Made by a program: the position numbers and the translations under genes. A stretch of DNA of 64,000 nt from Allium sativum (lineage: Eukaryota; Streptophyta; Magnoliopsida; Asparagales; Amaryllidaceae): NCBI GenBank assembly GCA_030737875.1, contig CM060909.1, positions 395,107,565 to 395,171,564 on the forward strand. Direction: 5' to 3'. Shown here piece by piece: positions 1-12,169 of this stretch; the stretch's first letter is position 1, and every line of letters begins with the position of its first letter. The notes under the pieces were generated by a model that made no database searches, was not told the DNA's origin, and saw only the letters and a list, made by a program, of their open reading frames with translations.

Positions 1-1285
1 GATCAATTTACGTAAAATGAAAGTATTTTTAGTATCCTTAAACATTAAGGATTTTGAACATGATTTTTTATAGAGTTCTTTAGGATGTTGTAGTAAGTGT
101 TTCTTTTGAATCGTTTGATCATTTGAAGGTAAAATGAACATATAACAATGAATGTAATTTGAGATACACTTGGGACGAAGAGAGTGCATGGTCCCTTCTA
201 CTTAACAAAAACAACAGAAACGGGAATTATATAATAATGATTTATACTTAACATTGAAGTAAGAAATATGATTTCTAATTTGAAATATATTTCAATGAAG
301 AAAATCGTTTCTATAAGATTTTTTTCTTCGAGTTTAAGATATTGGATTAAAGACTCTCCACTACAAACTTGATATAATGTATGAAATAAACAAACTATAT
401 TAAGTGAATAATGGACCTCTAAATTTATCATGTTAATACATTATTGGAGGAAATAATGGAAGCATGTCAATATCACTTATTGAATGCAGCAGTGTGAAAA
501 TAGTTTTTGTAATACATATCAATTTTTTTTTATGAAATAATGATTATTTTACAATATTGACTGAAAATAGATATAGTTATAATTCAAAAATAATATTATG
601 AAATTCATTATAAAATTAAAAACATAATGTTGTTTCGTTATGATATAAAAAGTGAGGTAGTGAAAAATGAGACATTATATTATATTATTTTAGAATTATA
701 GACTTAGTCGTACCTTTGAGAAATAAATTTTTTTACGTGATTACAATCATGTGATATTGGCCAATTATATCCCAAACAATTAAGTCAGTGCACCCAATCA
801 GTTGGACCATCGTAATAGTGGATCAACTCTTCGTATTAGTACATACTAATGTATGTAACTACAAGTTCGTTAGCACCAAAAATAGTTCGACATGATACTT
901 GTATTAGATAAACAATTTATATGTTTATGATAAGATCATAGAGTATAAAAGAGAAGTGAATAAAAATAAGGTGCAATAAAATAAAATGATTTGATTTTAT
1001 ATTGTGCATCGATATATAACAAATTTTCTCTTTTCTCCTACCATGGATATTGTACCTAGTACCTGTCCATCCCTCAAACTGTACCAAACCTTCCTTCTGC
1101 CTCCTCCGCATCAACGCGACATATTTTTTTCCTTTTAAGCCACTGCTACTCGACTTGACCCACCGCCAACCATCCAAACAATCATACCTGCAAAACCACC
1201 CTCTGTTCGTTTCTCCACTGCTCAAACCAACAAGTCTTTTTAACTTTTCTACCATCACTTCTAGCTCATCTTCAAGTTAATAGCA
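1..1285. other. Unassigned AT-rich DNA
   Basis: No coding frame, terminal repeat or recognisable element was found here. The first kilobase is AT-rich with short reading frames only. From about 1020 to 1280 the plus strand becomes pyrimidine-rich and runs directly into the LINE, so that part may be the LINE's 5' untranslated region (inference). Confidence 0.5.
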
Positions 1286-1389
1286 ATGGACTTCCTTGTT
1301 CAAAACCAAGCCATGCAACATACAGAAGTACATCCTTGTTGACTTTACGCCTACTTTTTCTATTCGGGATATGATTCTCCCAAGATTGC

Positions 1390-3200
1390 TTTTTGATGTT
1401 GGAAATCTTGTTTAGAGTGTTTCCTAGTAGGTTTTTTCTAGATAGACCTTTATCCTACACTTTGGTAATACAACAATTTAACAATATATGGAAACTTTGG
1501 GATTCGATTAAAGTAAGACCATATAAAACTCTATTTCCTTTTGTTTCTCTTGTGAAGAGGACAAGGCTCGAATTGTTATAGAATATACCATTGTTATGCA
1601 AAATAATTTTTTTATCCTTAATCATTGGGTACCACCTATTGGTAAGTTTGTGGTATGATCAAATATGTTCCTATGTCACTGAAACTCCACAACGTCCCCA
1701 TCTTTTCTTGGTCTCATTTAGGAATTGATTGATTAACTAGTCGTTTGGGTAGGTTAGTGTGTATGGACGAACCTATATTGAAAATGAAGAAACTTGAATA
1801 AAAGAAATGCTTGATTAAGATACAACATACTAGAAATGTTGATAACTTAAGTTTACGGTTGGTCGATGGGAGCATCACAACATGTTGAGGTTAGGTGCCT
1901 AAGGAAGACAGAAATATGCACATTATGTAGAAATTTTAGCTGTTCAGATGAAGATTGTTATAAGGGAATGGAGCATGTAGTGACAAATGAACAGGCTAGA
2001 AAAGAAAGTGAAATTCCATCCATGAAACAAGTTGTGAAGAAAGATAAAATGAGAGGGGTATTTTAAAGGAAAAACACAGTCAGTAAGGGTAATAAATGGA
2101 AAGTTGTTACTAAGAGTAAACAAAATAAAATGTAGGAGTTAAAACTAAGGATTAAGAGCAATACGGGATGACAAATGCAGAGAGCGCTGAAGAAAATAAT
2201 AGAAGTATTGAGGAGTTGGACAATGAAATTGAGGATGGTTAAATAATTACAAAAGATGCATAGTGGAATGATCACACAAACGACAATGTTAGATTAAGAC
2301 AAGCATCATTCCTGTGATTGACAAAGAAGTTAGAGTTAATATTGTTACTTTATATTATAAGATGAAGGGAAATCTTTCGGCTTTTAATAACCTTCAAGTT
2401 CTTTGTGATGAAATAGGAGACGATGGGGGTGATTCATTAAATAAAAAGGAGAATAATGATGATATAGAAAGGTTGTAAATCAATGTGTGAAAATTGATGA
2501 TGCTCCTACTGATATTGGTTTAAAATAGTATAATGATGGCTCAAAAGGAAATGAAGTGCAATTAGCTCAAAATAATGTGCAAATAATTAATGCTAGTATG
2601 CCAAATTCTAGTGCACATCATATGCAAGCACAAGTGAATACTCCAAAGCCCACCACATGGATCGATTGCAACATCCTATAACATCAATCACTTAACCTCC
2701 CCTTTGATCATCCAAATCAACATTTATCCGCGACCCTTTTAGCAGAACATCCTCCTAACCTTGTGTCAAGTGAATTGACAAATGCCAACCATAATGACCC
2801 ATTCCAATCTAAAACTGCTTCCACTAACCCAACTATTACCTTCTTATGTAATTAAACTCTCTAAAATTCCATCCTATCTACCTTCCAAGCAAAAAATTCC
2901 AATTCATCTCCTCAGTTCATAACTAACATAATAGATTCTATTTAAACAATCAACCTCCCCACCAAGCCATAAATATGATCATGTAGCCGCTTCACCTGAC
3001 TGGCTTGATCCACCAACACTCTTTGTTCATGATAACATCACCAATGGAATGTAGGGAGCATCAAATGAAAAATTGACAAGTGATCAGCTTCACAACCCTA
3101 ACGATGATCTGTTGCTACCTCTCGTAGATCCATTATTTACCCTGAAGTTCAAGAAGTCAAGACTCTTATGACTAGAAGTAAGTCACTCAAGTTAATCAGC
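1390..3200 (+). pseudogene. LINE ORF1 remnant (DUF4283 plus zinc knuckle)
   Basis: ORF1 of plant LINEs encodes an RNA-binding, gag-like protein. Across shifting frames, about 1465-1640 reads like a DUF4283 domain (FNNIWKLWDSI, later FFILNHWVPPIG). About 1700-1790 resembles the conserved block before the knuckle (LTSRLGRLVCMDEP). At about 1910-1960 a degenerate knuckle follows with spacing C-x2-C-x4-C-x4-C, where the usual histidine is cysteine and the preceding glycine is serine. The C-terminal part ends near 3180 with a basic TRSKSLK-like tail typical of this family. Frameshifts and stops are numerous. The DUF4283 assignment is by eye, but the order of blocks supports it. Confidence 0.65.
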
Positions 3201-3214
3201 TAAGTAGTTAAATA

Positions 3215-3720
3215 AATGTTGAATAACATTAGTGCATGGAACATAAGAGAAGCACAATGTGATTCTAGGATGAATCAATTTAAAGAATCCACAATTTAAG
3301 CCTTCTTGCTATTCTTAAAACCTAACTTAATTATCCCCTCACCTTGAGAGCTGAAAAATACATTTACCCTAATTGGCAACTTACGCGTTGTTTAATGGGA
3401 TCTCCCTATGGTAGAATTTACCTCATCCAAGACCATGTAATCTACACCCTCGCCATTATTCTTTCCACTAGATAATTTGTACCCTACCATGCTATATACT
3501 TCTCCACCTTCACCTCGTTCTATATCACCATAGTTTATGCTTATGACTCCCTATCTTCTAGATACTTCTTACTTCAAACACTTCCTTGGCTAGGAAGATA
3601 TCATATCAATGGATTGTTTTTGGTGACATCAAATGCTCATTCTGATGCTCTAATATGCATGGAGGAAATGTTGCATCCCGGCTGAAACTAGATCTCTTAA
3701 TAATGCTAAGATGACACCTT
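3215..3720 (+). pseudogene. LINE ORF2 endonuclease N-terminus remnant
   Basis: Apurinic-like endonuclease of LINE ORF2 nicks target DNA to prime reverse transcription. The remnant begins at about 3220 with an AWNIRE motif, matching the WNIRG start of plant LINE endonucleases. About 3470-3660 reads, with frame changes, as the central region (YAYDSLSSRYFLL and then a W-x3-GDI-like block). At least five stops interrupt it. The reverse-transcriptase half is absent because the sequence switches to LTR DNA at 3721. Confidence 0.6.
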
Positions 3721-3926
3721 TATAACGACCCGACTTTTTGGCTCTCGAAAATCAACACTAATACATCCTCTGTATTCATGCATCTCAAATCAAGTCCTAG
3801 AAATTCTGATAGTTAGAGGAAAAGAAAGGAGATAGAAGAATAGAAGAAAGAAGATACTGAACATAATCTCACAACGGAACAAATAATCTATAGTAAAAAC
3901 AGTGCTATTTTTTAAAAGGAGGAATG
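3721..3926 (+). repeat. Short LTR-start scrap (LTR-E-like)
   Basis: It begins TATAACGACCCGACTTTTTG, very like the start of LTR E at 58919 on the same strand. After about 25 bases the similarity fades and the rest is unassigned. It ends in an A/G-rich run (TTTTAAAAGGAGGAATG) directly against LTR A. I read it as the broken-off 5' tip of a plus-strand LTR. Confidence 0.4.
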
Positions 3927-4594
3927 TGATGTCCCCAAACACCCGTTCTACGGTGGCAAGGGTAATCTTTGGAATATAATGCATAAACAATAACAGTAGA
4001 ACATAAATATATCATTGCACCTGATAATGTACATAAAATACACTGGATAAATATAATCATTAGAGTTACACAATACAACAGGATCATACTTAGTACAAAA
4101 TACAGTTTCAGCTTTATATAAGATGTCTACAGCGGAATTAAACATATTATACATAACAAAAGTTGAACAGCATAATAGAAGTGATAGATTCCATCTTCAG
4201 CTCCATAACTATCCAGAAAGAGCCTGCTAAAACCTGAATACAAGGTTGCCCGTGTAGAAATTGGGGCACCCAAGTTTGCAAAGTGAAACAAACTACGAGT
4301 CAGTCATGGGACTGTTATGAGAAATTTACTTAACTTATTTTATAATAAGGCCAATCACAGGACCAGCCGCTAATGCAGAACGGGTTTACTCCATTGGGTT
4401 GCCAGTGCTTAAAATAAGCAAATCATTTAAACATCGCAATGCTTTTTACAAAAATGAAGCCATTATAAGATTCAGGTCCCATCACACAATGCAACGCAAG
4501 CCGGAGGATAGAGTTTTACCTTATAATGGCCAAAATATGCTTGATACGTATGAAACAAAAGTATTTGATAACAATTTCAATTATAAATATCAAT

Positions 4595-5070
4595 CATAGA
4601 CGACATGGGTACCATATATCATGTCGCCATATATAGGTTTACAATCAAAACCGCACGATGTCATATTTGGAAATTGGATTTCCATCATGAACCAAGGCAA
4701 GGGATCGTCCTTACCGCTTCGAGGCTCTCTAGCCCGAGCCTCAGGAAACGCGCAGACAAGCCTTGGATCATCAGGGCCGGTCCACACGAAGTGGATTAAA
4801 ATGCCTGAACAATAAGTTTCCCCGCCCTATGGGGCATAAACTGGTCACATATTGACCAATCCATCCATCGGCTCCGTAGAGACCGTTATAACCAAGGCGC
4901 CTCGCTTTCCATCATCCCCATAAGTAAAACGCCAGGGCTTGCAAAACCCTGACACCACTCCTAGTTAGAAAGAAACGCATGTCCTCCCTGAGGTCCTCTC
5001 CCATTTCTGGTTCATACCGGGGTGTGAGGCTTGCGAATTAACGCTATACACAAAGCTATGCTATATTAAA
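4595..5070 (-). repeat. Conserved GC-richer block of LTR A
   Basis: A block shared with LTR2 (about 37320-37790), LTR3 (44665-45130) and LTR D (52075-52530). Shared landmarks include a GGTCCAC...GTGGATTAAAATGCCTG stretch, CCCGCCC...GGGGC, and an AGAAAGAAACGCATG...CCTCTCCC stretch. It is better conserved between subfamilies than the surrounding AT-rich DNA. No protein frame is shared, so any function is probably at the DNA or RNA level (inference). Confidence 0.55.
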
Positions 5071-5699
5071 GCCGTGCTTTGATCATCAACCACAAGGCTC
5101 TGCTTTTCAACAAAAGCCTAGATCATTGCATGTCAGCATGCCACGTTGTCAAGCTACAACGTTAGACACACATCCATTTACAAGTCCGTTCTGGGTCTGA
5201 ACGAAACCGGATGCACCTTATTCCTCATCCCATATGTCCAATACATGAGAGAGGCCCTCACACATCCGAACGATCAACAAGTACGTCCGGACAACCACCA
5301 CTGTAACCCCTTCAAGGCAGCAACTCCGATCAAACACATCAGTAGCCATCCATTTGATGTGAAGATCATTGGTCTTGCACCATCTTCATATCTTCGACTT
5401 CTAATCGTCGACCAATTATTTGAAATGAGAATTGACTCGGCATTTTCAAATAATTCACGTATATTTAGAATTTTAAATCAATTCTTTCCATGGTTAAATT
5501 ATTTGACATCCATAATTCAGTTCATTAATATAATTTCCATGTCAAACACATTAAACCATCAAATATCCAATAAACCAAGTAAATTCGGTTTATTTCCATT
5601 TCAAATCGTTTATAATATTTTATAATGATTTTCCGCTATTTTTATTCATTCAAAAATAGCTCATTTTATTTAAACAACGCTTCAGGCCATAACGCGGCC

Positions 5700-6175
5700 A
5701 TGGCGTTGTCTTTCTTCAGATTTGATTTACACATATCTGAAAATCTTACCATTGGATCTTTACAAATTTTATGTCGTTGGAAAGATCTTTTGAAAGCGGA
5801 CCCAACGGTTCCAGTTTTGGGAAAATCCGATGGTCGGATCTCCTGGTATACTCGTTTGAAGTTACGATTTCAAAACACGAACTACAGCGTCGTTATTCGT
5901 TTTATTTTAATTTATATATATATATATAAATATAATTCATTCTAGCACTGTTTTCATTCAGATTTGATTTACGCATATCTGAAAATCTAATCGTTGGATC
6001 TCAACAAATTTTATATCGTTGGAAAGATCTTTTCAATGCGGACCCAATGGTTCCAGTTTTGGGAAAATCCGATGGTCGGATCTCTTGGTATAATCATTTA
6101 AAATTACAATTTCAAAACACGAACTGCAGCGTCGTTTTATTTAAATTTATATATATATATATAAATATAATTTGT
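5700..6175. repeat. Two-copy tandem duplication, about 230 bp each
   Basis: Copies at about 5700-5945 and 5946-6175 share the block from CAGATTTGATTTAC to the AACACGAACT...CAGCGTCGTT end, each followed by a TA run. LTR2 carries this block once (about 39450-39650). Inside is a small perfect hairpin, ATCCGA-tgg-TCGGAT. Confidence 0.75.
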
Positions 6176-6194
6176 TCTTTGATTTCCAAACCAT

Positions 6195-6735
6195 TTTCAC
6201 TTCATATACGTGTTAAAAATATTATTTTTAACCAACAAATATTTATTTCAACACATGAATATTTTTAGAGACTTATCCATACAATAAAATGTTAATTTTA
6301 TTGTTCAAACAATTTATTCAACACATGAATATTTTTTTAACTTCACATATATGATAAAAATAATGTTTTTATCATTCAAAGAATTTATTCAACACATGAA
6401 TGTTATTCTAACTTCACTTTAGATGATAAAAATGTGATTTTTATCGTTCCAATATTTTTCTTAACATATGAATATTTTATATACTTCATATACATGATAA
6501 AAATGTGATTTTTATCGTTCCAATATTTTATTCAACATATGAATATTTTTAATGCTTTAACCATACAATGAAAATGTGATTTTTATTGTTTAAACAATTT
6601 ATTTCCATCATGGATATTTTATAAACTTCATACGCATAATAAAAATGTGATTTTTATTATCTAAGCAATTTATTTCAATCATGAAAAAATTATCAATACA
6701 TGAATATATTTCAATACATGAATAAAATTCAAACA
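6195..6735. repeat. Array of small AT hairpins in LTR A
   Basis: Six to seven imperfect units of roughly 60-75 bp, each alternating an ATTCAACACATGAATATTT-like stretch with a palindrome. The palindromes have 8-9 bp stems and 3-nt loops: GATAAAAAT or GTTAAAAAT, loop gtg or att, then the exact complement. Stem ends change together (GA...TC against GT...AC), so pairing is kept. Confidence 0.7.
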
Positions 6736-7042
6736 CATGAATATTTCAGAAAATTTCGGTAGCATAAGGTAGGGGGTTTAAAACCGACATCTTCCCAAGT
6801 ACGGCTCCTCGCACTACCTTAGGCCTTGCGGCGTTCCCTAAGGGGCTTATCCTAATGATCTAAACATTTCGATCATTTTCATATCACATTGAATTTTTCT
6901 ACAAACAATTCCAATTTTGTTTCAACCACAAACAACCATAATCAACCATTCGCTATATCAACCAAATTTCCCACCAATCACAATCAAGTCATCCATCATT
7001 TGTGGAGACGGGTGTCAGGAGTTTCTAAACTCCGTCTACATC

Positions 7043-7640
7043 CTAATATATTTTATTTCTAAATTTAATTGAATTTAGAAATTTCACTTTGCTTTCGGCT
7101 TAGCCTAAAATTGTAGCGAGCTCTAAAAATTCTCCGGTCTCTTCTAGAATGTAAAAGACGTCCTCACGGTCCCGGTGTCTCTAGTTTCACTGGATTTCAA
7201 CCACAAATGAAAAAGATATGATTTTTATTTCAAAATCATAAATCGCAACGCTTGAAAGTGTTATAGCCTTTAGAAAATAAACAGGCTGTACCTTTCAGCG
7301 AAACCTTCCAACCTAGGTCACGATTTTGCGATCAATCCGCGATGTTTCAGGATGATCGGCCTTCGCAGCGGCGTAGAGCCAGGAAGGGTTCAGCTGCGCC
7401 GAAGGGTGGGGCTCACTTCGATCTGCACTGTAGGGGACGATAGTGATTTAAAGTCCTCGACTTTGAGGAGCTCGTTCTCGACGAACAGGGCACGGTGGAG
7501 GGTGAGGTTGCTATGGATTTGAAGATCTTGCAGTCCTCTACAAAATTCCAAACAGGATTGAGGTCTAATTTTGCATGTGGAGGGAGTAATCGAAGGAGGA
7601 AGCAAAGAGGAGCAGCCGCCGTTCGGTTATGAGGGTTAGG
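7043..7640 (-). other. GC-rich leader and candidate intron of LTR A
   Basis: Reading the minus strand, a GC-richer block (about 7640-7292) is followed by a weak donor-like GGTACAG (7291) and an AT-rich stretch ending ATATATTAG at 7043. The next bases, GATGTAGACGG, match the sequence after the acceptor-like site in LTR2, LTR3 and LTR D. A 71-aa frame (7390-7605, minus) in the GC block has no counterpart in related LTRs, so I do not call it a gene. Confidence 0.35.
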
Positions 7641-8577
7641 GGTCTGGAAAATGTGAACGATGATATTTGATTGGGCCTTTTAATTTTTAATTTATTTAAA
7701 TCCAAAAATATCCTTCCTTTCATACGAACTCCAAATCAAACCCAATGACTATATTCCCTAGCTAAATACCCCTATTTCGGACACAATGGAATATGTTTTG
7801 TAAGCCCTTTCGACTGTTTCAGTCAGTTATTCTTCAAATTAAAATATAAAACATCCAATTTTAGATTTGAATGTACATTTTAATTTGCCGGGGCCACATA
7901 CTGATTCTAAAAATTCCAGAAAAATAAATCTAGCTATGTTGGTACAATACGGTCCCAACAAAATTAATTTCGTCGAATTTGGAGATCGTTTGAAAAATGG
8001 ACTTTTTCTGGTCGATCCAATTCAAACTGAAATTACCAAACGCGTTTTCCTTTGCCACGCTCACATATTAATTCCAAAAATTATGGAAATTGGAATCTAG
8101 CCGTAAATTGATATTCCAGATCCAAAAAAAGTGGTTTCGTCGAAAACGGAGGTCATTTGCAAAATGTCTATTTTTACGGGCTATATTTATTCCATCGTGA
8201 CCATTTTGAATATTCAACTGGCTATAACTTTTGGTTCCCCTATGAAATTTCGATTTTTCAGATTCGTTCGAAAGATACTTTTAGACAGATTTAAATATTT
8301 TTGGTTTCACTAAAATCTGGTTTATTTGGAATCCTGTACATTCAGTCAAAGTTCAAAGTTGAATTTTCAAACTACCGCGCTATTTCTAACTCCTTTTAAA
8401 ATTAAAATAAATATTTATATCCCAACATTGATTCAAATAAATATATACATTCTAGTTCTATTTAAAATAAATTTCTTGTCGCTATTATTTAAAATAATTC
8501 ATTTTAAATATTCAAAATTCATTAAAATAGCCAAAATAAAAATTTTAAATTGGATCTAATTTTCCGGGTTGTTACAA

Positions 8578-11500
8578 TGAAATACTTTAAAATATACATA
8601 CATCAATCAGAGTACACAATGAATCAGGCTGAACAGTTACAACAACCTGTCCTTATAATAGCTGATACATACAATAACATAGACAAAAGGGATAAAATAA
8701 AAGAGTATGAGTATACGTCTCTTCACTAACCCACTTCTGAAGCTCCAAAGAAATCTAAATCCGATCTGCAAATATACTCGGTCTGAACCAAGTATTATCA
8801 CAAAATAACACCCGGATCAGGCTAGGCAACCGCGTGAGATGACCCAACATTTAAGTAACATATATCAATACAATCTGAGGCCGCGCATGTCCGTAACGGT
8901 TATCCCCTCAATAACATCTAACCATTTATTAGGAGAAGTATAATTGTATAATAGATAATCTATAGGATGTAGAATATAAACAAATCAAATAAAAGGAACG
9001 GTTACATTGGTTACATTCGACAACTATTAAGTGCACAAACAAAACTGATAAGACAAGTTCACATATTGGTTTTTCCATCGAAGATCTCTCAATATAGATC
9101 TGATCTCCATGCACAAGGGTCAGAAAGTACCTCCGAGCGTCTTATTTCTCTAGATAAATATACCATAAGGTAAATATAACTGGCCCATGCACGAAAACAC
9201 CGAAGTGCACCACGTGGAACCAAATATACCCAACTCCCGCGCGCAACTTCAAAGAGCTCCCGCAACGATTCGACAATAAGCACACACCATATATGGAGTC
9301 AATATATCCTGCCACGGGTTAGCAAAACCCAAAATTGTGCTCCTACTCTGTTTTTAGCCATTTCCGATGTCGAGGTTTCGTACGACATATTTCACATGAG
9401 TCTTCATCACTCGAACAGAACAAGAATTCCCAGATGGAATCCCATAGCTCAATAGATCTTAGAATCAAACATAGATTCATTCACAGATCTCAGAATCACA
9501 CATGGATTCCAATAGATCAACAGATCTTGGAATCACACAGAGATTCATTCATAGATATTAAAGTCACTACATGTGTTCGAGCCTCTCAACAGATCTCGAA
9601 TCGCCACATAGCCTTCACTTCACAACCACTTCCGAAACATAGAACCCATATACTAGTTTTGAAGTGGTTTTTGATAAGTAGAACACTTACCAATCCCGGT
9701 CTCCTCAAAACCAATCGCTAGATTTAAGGTCAAGTTCTACAGTCGAAACCGACTACAATTCATACAATAAACGATTATATAATGAAAACAACCTTGCTTA
9801 GTTCCCATAACAACCGAATAAACAACCAAGGCACTACCAAGATCACGAAGCATGAAAAATAGCAAAATCACTATCAAGTTACAAAGCATAATAAAATAGT
9901 CGAAGCACGATTAACTCACATAAGTGGATTTTTAATCCCTTTCCCATTTAATTAATCTTTCATTAATAAAAACTACTTTATTAGTAAAACTTCTTTTAAC
10001 AAATAAAACTTCATTTGTTTATAAGACTTCAATTATAAATCAATAACTTATACTCGATTATTATCCCTTTATATACTAGTATATATTCAACTTATACACA
10101 TAAAAGGTGTATATGTATGTACTCTACTAATTCACTATTCCTTTAGTCTTAATACTTAAAAAGGTATTAATATATTAACCCTCGGTATAAGTATAATCAC
10201 AATTCATTTTCAAGATTTCCTTCCTAACTTCAATATTTCAAAACGTATTCATATACTTATCCCTTCGGTATAAGTATAACCACAATTCATTTCTAATATT
10301 TCTTAAAATATAATCAAAGAGGTTAAAACCATTGTTTAATGGAGAACCTCTTCTCTTTTATAAGTTAAACATCTTATTCAACATCTTTGTCCTAAAAGAT
10401 TTCCATTTTTTTCCATCTTTAAACCCACGTTATTAAAGATCTAAGTATATTCAGAACTGTTAAACAATATAATTCCAGTTAAACTATATACCATGAGTTT
10501 AAAAACAAGTGTTGCTAAAACACTGTTTACAACAAACCCAAACCAATTTCTTTTATATAATTATCTTTAAACGTTCATTTAAAGATCTAATTATATTAAG
10601 TTCTATGATTTAATCTACAAGGGTTCAAGACAAATGTAACATATTGTCACAACAACCCCAAGGCAATTTAATACTCATTCGCATTACTAAAATAATCGTT
10701 TAAAGATAAAAATATCGATAAACATTCAATAAGGTGAAATACTGTGATTTCTAAATCATTGATTATAACATATGTGTTATAATCCAAAAATCATTTCCAA
10801 ATATTATAAAACAGACTTAGTTTATTTCAAAATATGTATAAAGTAAAACTGCTTAAAAACATGTGTTTAAAATAAAAGCGTTTAAAATGTATATATAATA
10901 AAATAACTTGAAAATAGGTTTAAAAAGATAAATGGGTAAAATGATATTATATAAAAAGTACTTTGAAATAAGTTTAAACTAAAAGAATTTAAAAGAACGT
11001 TTTATAATATAAACCATTCAATTCCGCTTTCCCAATTTTCCATTCCAATTCGTATAATTTTCCAATTAAGCCCAGTTATGCTAAACACACCAAACTGTGT
11101 GAAATAGACAAACTCAATACATTATATAAAATAATATAAATACTTCATGACAATTTCATATATAACAACGTTATAAAATCAATGGGGTCCACAGTCAGTT
11201 TTAACACACAATAAATTCATAATACAACATATGAATATAAATATTGTAACAATCATATTTAGGAACCTTGTTGGATTCCTCCAACCTGTCCCCTTGTATC
11301 ACAGCTCATATCTCAGCACATATATATGTGATACAGTTCAGTATTAATTAACTCATATGCGATGATTCTTCTGCTATCGCAGGTAGTGTCAAAGGATCAT
11401 CCGTTCACACACGGTTAATACTTTTATATGGTACAACAGTATAGTAATAAGCGTGAGTTAAACTCACCATCCATTCCAAACGGCGATAATACGTTATTTC

Positions 11501-12169
11501 ATCTAATTTCAAACTGGCATTTGAAATTAGATAAAATTCCGTTCTTCCCAAAAATGATTCCAGTCTTCTCCAGACACATAGTATTCTTCGCCGCAAACTC
11601 AACACTACTAACGGTTCGTAAAACGGATGTCATACGAACTATTCAGAATTATAAACTTAAGTTCATTTAAATAATTAAATTAATTAACATTAATCCACTC
11701 ACCCTCCTTTTCATGTGACCCCTCTTCCTTATCTTCCCCATTTCGAAAATCCTAAACCCGCTTCCTCCTATACATACATCGGTGACTTCAACTATGATAC
11801 TCTCCTCCCTTTGGTCAACCGAACCACTAACCAACCTCACCAACATCTTTCTCACCCGAAATCGCATCTATTGACCATCACCATCTTAAGCTCAGTCACC
11901 CTTAACAAATTCCGATCTGCTACCTCGTACACCCAGGCTAATGTTGATTTTCACCTCACACCACTGTTCGACATCAGAGTGCCACCTTTAAACTCCCATC
12001 ACCTTGCTGAGTAACCCCGTGCTCCTTAATCATTCTCCGATGCCCTGTACCGATTTCCGACCTATAGCCCTCATTGTTCACTGCCTCTCGACGCGTTTTA
12101 CCCAAGGCCGCCGAAGTCCCTCCAAAGCACATCGAGTTGGACCCCAAACCATCACAAACTCGCCTATAG
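8578..12169 (-). mobile_element. LTR B: giant LTR, truncated by the chromovirus
   Basis: Minus-strand LTR beginning one base after LTR A ends. It shares landmarks with LARD-1: a donor-like GGTGAGTTTAAC (reverse strand, 11467), an acceptor-like AG at 11293, and after it GGGACAGGTTGGAGG, matching LARD-1 (24205) and LTR E (61719). GC-richer DNA follows from about 11700 to 12169, where the chromovirus 3' LTR begins, so the upstream promoter part of LTR B is missing. Part of a second copy of this family lies at 50191-51309. Confidence 0.65.
11293..11467 (-). other. Candidate intron in LTR B
   Basis: On the minus strand GATG is followed by GTGAGT (11467-11462), then about 175 AT-rich bases end in GATACAAG and GGGACAGGTTGGAGG begins. 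The same layout and nearly the same length occur in LARD-1 (174 bp) and LTR E (203 bp). Splicing is inferred only. Confidence 0.4.

Larger units (their letters stand above)
1286..3720 (+). mobile_element. Degenerate plant L1-type LINE, 3'-truncated
   Basis: Fragments of both LINE reading frames lie in order on the plus strand: an ORF1 with a DUF4283-like region and a CCHC-type knuckle, then the beginning of the ORF2 endonuclease. Many stops and frameshifts show it is long dead. The reverse transcriptase, 3' UTR and poly-A are missing because LTR DNA starts at 3721. The 5' boundary is approximate; I placed it at the ATG at 1286. Plant L1 elements normally run 5-7 kb, so only about the first 40% remains. 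Confidence 0.7.
3927..8576 (-). mobile_element. LTR A: giant LTR, LARD-2-related (solo or truncated)
   Basis: On the minus strand it starts TGTAACAACCCGG (right end, 8576) and ends with GGGGACATCA (left end). Much of it aligns in the same order and orientation with LTR2 of LARD-2: the right-hand kilobase, the GC-rich leader near 7300-7640, the acceptor-like site at 7043, the ACCCAACGGTTCC block and the GC-richer block at 4595-5070. No PBS lies to its left and no PPT to its right, so it is a solo LTR or the remains of an element. I could not find a clear 5-bp target duplication. Its 4.65-kb length is shorter than the 6.2-6.3 kb of LTR2 and LTR3. Confidence 0.7.

Noticed and set aside
3905..3926. 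PPT of a plus-strand element before LTR A (and similarly 51370-51382 before LTR D)
   Set aside because: The A/G-rich runs look like PPTs, but the LTRs that follow are in minus orientation by alignment with LTR2, and no plus-strand interior precedes them.
5146..5625. 159-aa frame in LTR A as a gene
   Set aside because: The region aligns with non-coding LTR sequence in LTR2 and LTR D, where the frame is not kept. No domain is visible.
3922..8582. Target-site duplication around LTR A
   Set aside because: Candidate 5-mers on the two sides (AGGAA or GAATG against ATGAA) do not match convincingly for any choice of end.
9335..9721. 128-aa frame in LTR B as a gene
   Set aside because: The aligned copy at 50191-50400 does not keep the frame, and no domain is visible.
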